This document shows positions 10,201 through 14,098 of a stretch of 14,098 nt of DNA, piece by piece (position 1 is the stretch's first letter; each line of letters begins with the position of its first letter). Source of the stretch: Temnopleurus reevesii (taxonomy: Eukaryota > Echinodermata > Echinoidea > Temnopleuroida > Temnopleuridae); NCBI GenBank assembly GCA_036244855.1, contig BQKZ01009463.1:2117-16214 (forward strand), given 5' to 3'. The position numbers and the translations under genes were made by a program. The notes beneath the pieces were generated by a model. The model did no database searches and was not told the DNA's origin. It worked only from the letters and a program-made list of their open reading frames with translations.

Positions 10201-11327
10201 AGAGTCAGAATCGGTACACTACGACGCTTACACGCTGTCATGGGACAATAGATCCCTGCGTCATGTATTGAACTATGCGGACATAACGATCACAAGCCGG
10301 TTCCGATTTCAAGAGCAAATACAAAAAAAATACAAAGTAGCATTGCAACAGCACTGGCGTTCGACTTAATTTTATGGAAATAGTTTATATCGTATTATAT
10401 TTACACCTTCGTTACTTTTTCTTCTGTTATGGATTTAAAATGGGATTTCGATACGATGCCGTCTGAACTGTTGCTATGTCGGGATTTCTTTGTCAGAATT
10501 CACATCGTCGTGTGGCTATCGTCACTTCCTGAAAAGACAGACAATTTTCTGTGACGAAGATATAAGTGTCAGTCATTGATTACCATAAAGCTGACTAGAA
10601 GTTAAAATGAATAATTTGAATAGAAATTAAGTCTGCATTACCCTGATTACCATTAAAAACGTGCACCTAACCCTATTTGTCGTCTAAGCAGAATCGTTAT
10701 GGATAAAGGAAATGGGTCGCAGTGTGAACTATCAGTTCTCAACCCGATCCTGCAGTCTTACATGTCTTATGACAAAACTTTTTACCACTTATAATTTAGC
10801 ATTCATAACAATATAATTGCCCTCGTACTGGAATGACACAAGCAATTCAGTTCCTGAGAGGCACCGAAAAGTGTGTTATATTAATTCCGAGTATCTAAAA
10901 AAAAAAAAAAAACACAACACATCGCTCTGTGGTTTAATTTGTGCTTTATTTAACCACAGTGTCTGAAAAATAAGTGTTTGTAATTTAACTCACCCTTCTT
11001 TTCAGGGTCTGGTATACCCCATTTAAAGTGTCCCAGAACAAACCGATCTGATGTGAACTCCCCAAGCTTCACTAGACAGTGTCGAATGCTCTTCTGGTCG
11101 TTCAAAACAACAAAGAGAAACGGGCCCCTCCGCACACTGAATACAGGTCCGTACTTTTTAGCCATATCCATGTAGGCCTCGTGGATTAGACCTGGTCCAA
11201 ATCGGTACCCCATGAACGGGAGCGACCATGGTCCGGGCGGAAGGTTCCTTGGACGCCTCACGATCCAGAAACAGAGGAGGAACGTCAATGCTCCAAGGAA
11301 TATGGATGTCACTGATAGGACGAACAT
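7085..11327 (-). CDS. Cytochrome P450, clan 2 (CYP2-like), four coding exons with one in-frame TAG
   Basis: A membrane-anchored microsomal monooxygenase of the CYP2-like group, expected to use O2 and electrons from P450 reductase at the ER; the substrate cannot be inferred. Exons 11327-10994, 9261-8648, 8255-7928 and 7263-7085 join in frame into 484 codons, near the usual 490-500. In order: hydrophobic anchor (residues 3-23), Pro-rich hinge LPPGPWSLP, WTALR (C-helix, W122/R126), GGTDTT (I-helix, 291-296), EVMR (K-helix ExxR, 348-351), FNPDRF (PERF-like, 401-406) and FGIGRRDCVG with heme-ligand Cys430. The phase-1 introns before the C-helix and inside the heme motif match positions I recall from vertebrate CYP2 genes. 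The only defect is TAG at codon 235 (8893-8891), ahead of the I-helix and heme region. If real and unspliced it makes this a pseudogene or truncated product. The family call is very secure; functional status is open. Confidence 0.93.
7395..7421 (+). repeat. GAA/AAG trinucleotide microsatellite
   Basis: About nine uninterrupted GAA-type triplets within a wider GA-rich tract (about 7273-7450). On the P450 sense strand it is pyrimidine-only (TTC). Confidence 0.9.
7463..7608 (+). repeat. G-run pair and C-rich low-complexity block
   Basis: G13-A-G5 at 7463-7481, then G16 at 7567-7582 followed by CGTGGCGCCC and C-rich sequence. The second run with its complementary C-rich tail can fold on itself or form G-quadruplex-like structures. 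G-runs next to CGTGGCGCC-like words are common at ends of degraded transposons; here this is only a suggestion. Confidence 0.6.
7928..8255 (-). CDS. P450 coding exon 3: J-helix to start of heme loop
   Basis: The acceptor CTCAACTCTCAAG|GTC follows a pyrimidine-rich stretch and continues the J-helix from exon 2 without interruption (QRK + VQEELDTVVG). The exon carries the K-helix LAEVMR (ExxR, which stabilises the core and the heme pocket), IPKGT, AVHHDPKEW and FNPDRFL. It ends PFGIG with codon 426 split after its first base. The donor is G|GTAGGT at 7927-7926. Length is 328 nt; no stops or frameshifts. Confidence 0.94.
8256..8647 (-). other. P450 intron 2
   Basis: A 392-bp AT-rich intron, with donor GTTTGT and acceptor CTCTCAAG on the minus strand. 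No internal gene or repeat was recognised. Confidence 0.88.
8648..9261 (-). CDS. P450 coding exon 2: C-helix to I-helix, with in-frame TAG
   Basis: The acceptor is TTCTAATTTCGAATCCAG|CG, which completes codon 112 as Ala and continues SLAWANGKPWTALRTF. The C-helix WxxxR, LRSFGFGKQSL, ANIICQLLFGRRYEY and finally DFFIGGTDTTAMTASWAILY (I-helix with the oxygen-activating D-T-T) follow. The exon ends NPDVQRK in phase 0 with donor AAG|GTTTGT. It is long, 614 nt, and covers what several vertebrate CYP2 exons encode. Within it, codon 235 is TAG (8893-8891). Removing the GT..AG stretch 8894-8871 (24 nt) would delete the stop and keep the frame, giving two exons, 9261-8895 and 8870-8648. Confidence 0.9.
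8871..8894 (-). other. 24-nt GT..AG segment carrying the in-frame TAG
   Basis: On the gene strand it begins GTAGGT, the same six bases as the donor of the last intron, and ends AAAAAG. It is 24 nt long, so reading through or removing it both preserve the frame; only removal eliminates the TAG. It is far shorter than known animal introns. It may be the leftover of an intron that lost its body, a coincidental stop mutation, or an assembly error. Confidence 0.55.
9501..9537 (+). repeat. Imperfect AAT trinucleotide microsatellite
   Basis: Runs of AATAAT interrupted by single changes (AATAAG, AATAGT), inside P450 intron 1. Confidence 0.9.
10897..10912 (+). repeat. A16 homopolymer
   Basis: Sixteen consecutive A inside intron 1, about 80 bases from the exon 1 donor; poly(T) in the transcript. 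Confidence 0.9.
10926..10959. repeat. Short hairpin, 8-bp stem
   Basis: CTGTGGTT at 10926-10933 pairs with AACCACAG at 10952-10959 across an 18-base loop, just inside intron 1 near the exon 1 donor. It may be chance. Confidence 0.5.
10994..11327 (-). CDS. P450 coding exon 1: N-terminal anchor, hinge and first sheet
   Basis: Encodes residues 1-111 plus the first base of codon 112. It starts with MFVLSVTSIFLGALTFLLCF, a single hydrophobic ER anchor, followed by basic residues (RRPR) and the hinge NLPPGPWSLPFMGY. The ATG is chosen because this anchor-plus-hinge layout is complete and an A sits at -3. The exon continues through KKYGPVFSVRRG and GEFTSDRF, usual for the CYP2 N-terminal beta region. 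The donor is G|GTGAGT (GT at 10993-10992), a strong consensus match. A TATA-like AT-rich stretch lies about 40 bases upstream of the ATG (11365-11377), but no promoter can be assigned with confidence. Confidence 0.93.
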
Positions 11328-11980
11328 ATTAATTACCTTCCGGAGAACTTTACATATACAAGTATGATATAAAATATGCTATGTTCAAACTTCTGGAGAT
11401 ATTATATTTTTATCCGTTGAAAATACCTGATGGCGACTGACCGTGCCTAAAGGCCTACAAAATATGCAGTTGCCAATAGTTTATATTCATTAAGAAGCAG
11501 CCTATGCTTGACACGGTCAATTTCATTATCGTTGACCTTGTTTATGGTAAATTCCCTCAATAACACTGCGTTGTGGAAACAGGGCCAAGGCTATCAATTA
11601 ATGGGCACTGACTGTGATATCAGTTCATTCATATCCGTCACATCAGGTCAAACTTTATTTTTCAATCTCGTCGCCGAAGAGGGGCCGATTTAGCGACGTC
11701 CCTCTGTCTCAAAAGCGGGGGTCAAAAGATGACCCAATGAACACAGATTGTATCAACACTGGAGGAAGAATTTGCATATTTTTCATATTAAAAATGAACT
11801 CATTAATACATGATGTCAATACCAATTTTTATTCCAGCAATTAATGTCACCACGCAGAATTTAAACATCAAATTAATTTACTAATCCGTTTAAAATATAA
11901 AAAACCTAGTTACACTCCGCACATAAAAGAGTGTATCAAAATCATCAAGAATTCTTGATTCTTGGAATATTTTTAAAACC
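11328..11980. other. P450 upstream region, no gene supported
   Basis: This region holds the presumed promoter and 5' UTR of the minus-strand P450 gene. No coding similarity is visible. A 16-bp perfect palindrome, ATCAAGAATTCTTGAT, sits at 11944-11959. Confidence 0.5.
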
Positions 11981-12190
11981 TTAGTCCAGTTTGGATTGTG
12001 GGTTGATATAGTTTTCCCGTTCGAGCTCCAGCATAACTTCTCTAGCTGGAGCTAAAACAGGGTGCCTTTCTATCCTCAGCACTTTTGAAGGGGCCTTTAA
12101 TGGGAAACATCCCGCTGGAATTCTCTTGGGCTCGTTAAATGGAGAAAAATGAGTTACGAATTTTTCAAGGCACAGAGATTTGACGATCAC
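11981..12190 (-). CDS. Unassigned 69-codon ORF, possible exon or gene fragment
   Basis: An open frame begins at a GTG (12190) and ends at TAA (11983-11981). Its translation is rich in charged residues and prolines, for example LRIERHPVLAPAREVMLELE, ending NPQSKLD. This composition is unlike the AT-driven random ORFs elsewhere in the window. I do not recognise the family. There is no ATG near the start and an in-frame TGA lies just upstream, so it would have to be a terminal exon joined to something upstream or a retroposed fragment. No convincing acceptor with a pyrimidine tract is visible. It lies about 650 bases upstream of the P450 start on the same strand and borders the inverted-repeat element at 12199. 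Chance remains possible. Confidence 0.25.
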   Translation of the reverse strand: MIVKSLCLEKFVTHFSPFNEPKRIPAGCFPLKAPSKVLRIERHPVLAPAREVMLELERENYINPQSKLD

Positions 12191-12198
12191 TTTAACTC

Positions 12199-12506
12199 AT
12201 GGGGATCCGTGAGTTCGGCAACACTGACGGAATATGTGACGTCATGTCGGACAACTGTCCATTCACTTTCTACATAGAATTAAAAAAAATGGAATAATGT
12301 AAAATTTAGAGTAAGGTTGCAACATGATTCTTCTCAAAATATATTTAGAATCGATAAAGAAATGCTATACCCAACCGAAAATTGGCAATTTGTTGACTTT
12401 TCCGGAAAAAGGAGAAAATGTGACATTTTATGTACAGAGTGAACGAGGAGTTGGCCGACATGACGTCACAGATTCCGTCGAATTTGCCGATCGCACTGAT
12501 CCCTAT
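12199..12506. mobile_element. 308-bp inverted-repeat element (MITE-like), TGACGTCA in both arms
   Basis: Arms 12199-12280 and 12425-12506 pair without gaps at 65 of 82 positions. The best block is around GTGACGTCATGTCGG. Each arm contains the palindrome TGACGTCA (12237-12244 and 12461-12468). The middle is AT-rich and non-coding. The divergence of the arms suggests an old insertion. I cannot define a clear target-site duplication, so the outer limits are uncertain by several bases. Confidence 0.7.
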
Positions 12507-12589
12507 AATCAGCGGTCGGGATCGCCATATCTCTGCGGATTTTAAAATTCATAAGTTTTGAACAGGTTATCCGATTTTGCTCAAAGTGC

Positions 12590-12684
12590 TGCTAGGAGGC
12601 GCCAAATTTTTCTTGTCATGCAGCTCGGCCAGGAAGGGGGACGCCAAATTTTTGCTCAGCCCCCCTTCCCCCTCCCCCCCCCCA
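12590..12684. repeat. C/G-run low-complexity block with repeated CGCCAAATTTTT
   Basis: The 12-mer CGCCAAATTTTT occurs at 12600-12611 and 12642-12653, followed by CTCAGCC and C-runs up to about 12683. It looks like the degraded end of a repeat element, comparable in style to the G-run block in P450 intron 3. Confidence 0.45.
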
Positions 12685-13062
12685 CGATATCCTTTATATA
12701 AGTGATGATATGCGTCAGATGAAGGCGGAAGTAAAGAAGAGACGCGATACGAGAGGTGAATGATGCTTGAGAAAAGGGATGGGAGGATTAGGATTTGAGA
12801 CAGCAGATGCAAGGGTAAAAAAAAAAGGGGTACAGTTAGCATGTCGTTGTATTCTCTTTTTCATTTTGAAAGAAAGCGGGGTTCTGATTCTTACTTGTCT
12901 TTTAAACAAAAAGTGGTAGATTCGAGTCCCGCTTGGATGTTTTCACTCATGACGTTCAAATTCCTAGTATTACAATACAAGGATCTAACAAAAAATAACA
13001 AAGACAATAGGTGGCCAATGAGGTGAATTTAATGACAGTAAAATAATTACATAATCCCTTGG
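12685..13062. other. Intergenic stretch, no gene supported
   Basis: No coding or RNA gene is supported. An 11-base match to a tRNA-type pol III B box, GATTCGAGTCC, lies around 12919-12929, with no tRNA fold or A box that I can identify upstream. Confidence 0.4.
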
Positions 13063-13370
13063 CCCGTATTCTGGTATAGGGTTTAAGTTCAACTCGAGTC
13101 TAAATCTGTGGTTTAAGTATGTGTAGCCCAAATTGCCAACATTTTATTCAAACTGCATAATTAATATGTTAACTGCTCTCTTTTCCTATGCTCTAATAAT
13201 AGAGAAAATTGTCTAAGATTTTATTCCAAGACAGTTTTTAATACTAGGAGTGCCAAATGTGCTGATAAATTAAACACCGAATGTTATAGATTCAAGCCTC
13301 TTTTGGCTCCCCATACTTAAACCACCGATTTAAACTCCAGTTTAAGTTAAACCTGACATCAGAATACGGG
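13063..13370. mobile_element. 308-bp inverted-repeat element (MITE-like) with CCCGTATTCT ends
   Basis: Arms 13063-13132 and 13301-13370 pair without gaps at 58 of 70 positions, and the outermost ten bases (CCCGTATTCT / AGAATACGGG) are identical. Pairing stops exactly at these ends, which makes them credible transposon termini. The interior is AT-rich and non-coding. No clear target-site duplication is visible. A partial second copy of the right terminus follows directly at 13373-13397. Confidence 0.75.
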
Positions 13371-13372
13371 AC

Positions 13373-13397
13373 TTTAAGTTAAAACTGACATCCGAAT
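13373..13397 (+). repeat. Tandem partial copy of the right terminus of the 13063-13370 element
   Basis: These 25 bases match 13341-13365 at 23 positions, 32 bases downstream. A second partial insertion or local duplication of the transposon end would explain it. Confidence 0.7.
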
Positions 13398-13592
13398 GTT
13401 TGATTCAATATACGTGAGATCGCTTTTTTTTCTAAACGCTTTACAACACAGACAAAATACATTATTTAAAGAAAATGCAATATCGCACCTCTAAAAGTAC
13501 AAGCAAATACAACATGAGGTGCACCTGTTTGGGTGCACATTTTTTATGACAAAAGGGGACCACATGATTAAAGGGGGAACACAATTTTGGCC

Positions 13593-13818
13593 AATAGGCG
13601 GGTTTACTTATATATTCAAATTTATGAGCATTTAACTTAGTTACGTGGTATTCCATAGACCGGTTGATAACAATAAGGCCACAATACTTGGAATCCAGTT
13701 TGCATACATTACTTGTTGCTATGTCGGGCAAGCCTCGGGCAAGCTTTCGAGTTGTCAAGAACAACCTTTGTGTTAGAGGTATGCATAAAATTTGCATATA
13801 TTATTAAATCCGCCTATT
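13593..13818. mobile_element. Repeat element copy 1, short terminal inverted repeats
   Basis: The ends AATAGGCGGGTTTA (13593-13606) and TAAATCCGCCTATT (13805-13818) are reverse complements with one mismatch, bounding a 226-bp unit. The body is clearly similar to the sequence starting at 13874: shared blocks include ATTCAAATTTATG, CAATACTTGGAAT, CATACATT and TTGCTATNTCGGG. A minus-strand open frame crosses this copy (13797-13462) but is not kept in the second copy, so I do not treat it as a gene. Confidence 0.65.
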
Positions 13819-13873
13819 AATGGGCATAAACGGACGAATATCCTTTTCATATCATGCGTGCTTAGGAATTATG

Positions 13874-14078
13874 AATAGACTGGTTTACTAATACATTCAA
13901 ATTTATGCACACTTCTTGGCAACGTCCTTAATTACTTGGTATTCCTTGCACTGATTAGCAACAACTACAATACTTGGAATTTAGTTAGCATACATTTCTT
14001 CTTGCTATATCGGGTAAGTCTCGGGCAACCTTTCAGATCGTCATGCGAAATTAATTTGTGTATAAAGCTTGCATAAAA
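13874..14078. mobile_element. Repeat element copy 2, right end replaced by another element
   Basis: This copy begins AATAGACTGGTTTA, a diverged form of the copy 1 end, 281 bases downstream in the same orientation. Similarity to copy 1 continues to GCATAAAA near 14078 and then stops, where copy 1 goes on for about 30 bases to its own end. The break coincides with the sequence starting CAGTGGCGGATC. Confidence 0.6.
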
Positions 14079-14098
14079 CAGTGGCGGATCTACGGGGG
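14079..14098 (+). mobile_element. Probable transposon end at the window edge
   Basis: The window ends with CAGTGGCGGATCTACGGGGG. CAGTGGCG followed by a G-run resembles the terminal inverted repeats of several animal DNA transposons as I remember them. It starts exactly where copy 2 of the neighbouring repeat is interrupted. The rest lies outside the window. Confidence 0.45.

Larger units (their letters stand above)
9262..10993 (-). other. P450 intron 1
   Basis: A 1,732-bp intron with donor GTGAGT and acceptor AATTTCGAATCCAG on the minus strand. It contains an AAT microsatellite (9501-9537), a less AT-rich block around 9750-10270 with a 140-codon plus-strand open frame of no recognised family, an A16 run (10897-10912), and a short hairpin (10926-10959). 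Confidence 0.85.

Noticed and set aside
12567..12909. Minus-strand ORFs of 91 and 64 codons
   Set aside because: They consist of Ser/Leu/Pro-rich translation of C/G-run and purine-rich low-complexity DNA.
12840..12935. tRNA gene
   Set aside because: Only a B-box-like word is present; no acceptor stem, anticodon arm or A box can be formed.
13462..13797. 111-codon minus-strand ORF as a gene
   Set aside because: It spans the repeat copy at 13593-13818, and the matching frame in the second copy is interrupted by stops.

Overview
This is a piece of an animal nuclear genome: AT-rich, intron-containing and full of decayed mobile DNA. The only complete host gene is a clan-2 (CYP2-like) cytochrome P450 on the minus strand. 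A DIRS-type (tyrosine-recombinase) retrotransposon remnant and several short inverted-repeat elements point to an invertebrate, perhaps a marine deuterostome such as an echinoderm. That placement is inference from family distribution; nothing here fixes the species.

Layout. 1-2470: plus-strand remains of a DIRS-like element (reverse transcriptase, RNase H, tyrosine recombinase), broken by stops and frame changes in all three frames but with catalytic motifs still readable almost to the recombinase C-terminus. 2842-3229: an 84-bp, almost perfect inverted repeat around a 220-bp spacer, followed by 22 A. 3255-5473 and 5641-7084: AT-rich DNA with no gene I can support, except a 167-bp MITE-like element at 5474-5640 and the expected 3' UTR of the P450 gene. 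7085-11327 (minus): the P450 gene. 11328-14098: P450 upstream DNA with three more inverted-repeat element families, a short unassigned ORF, and a likely transposon end on the right edge.

The P450 gene resolves into four coding exons (11327-10994, 9261-8648, 8255-7928, 7263-7085). All three introns have GT..AG borders and the frame is kept throughout, giving 484 codons with anchor, C-helix, I-helix, ExxR, PERF-like and heme-Cys motifs in order. Its one lesion is an in-frame TAG at codon 235 (8893-8891). The TAG lies inside a 24-nt stretch (8894-8871) that itself begins GT, ends AG and is a multiple of three, so it may be a collapsed intron, a nonsense mutation or an assembly fault. This is the observation most worth checking.

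I found no RNA gene, CRISPR array, operon or clearly new biological system. The other interesting material is transposon structure: a young-looking hairpin next to an old DIRS remnant, a MITE with five TGCGCA palindromes, a MITE with TGACGTCA in both arms upstream of the P450 gene, and a pair of diverged repeat copies of which the second is interrupted by another transposon end.
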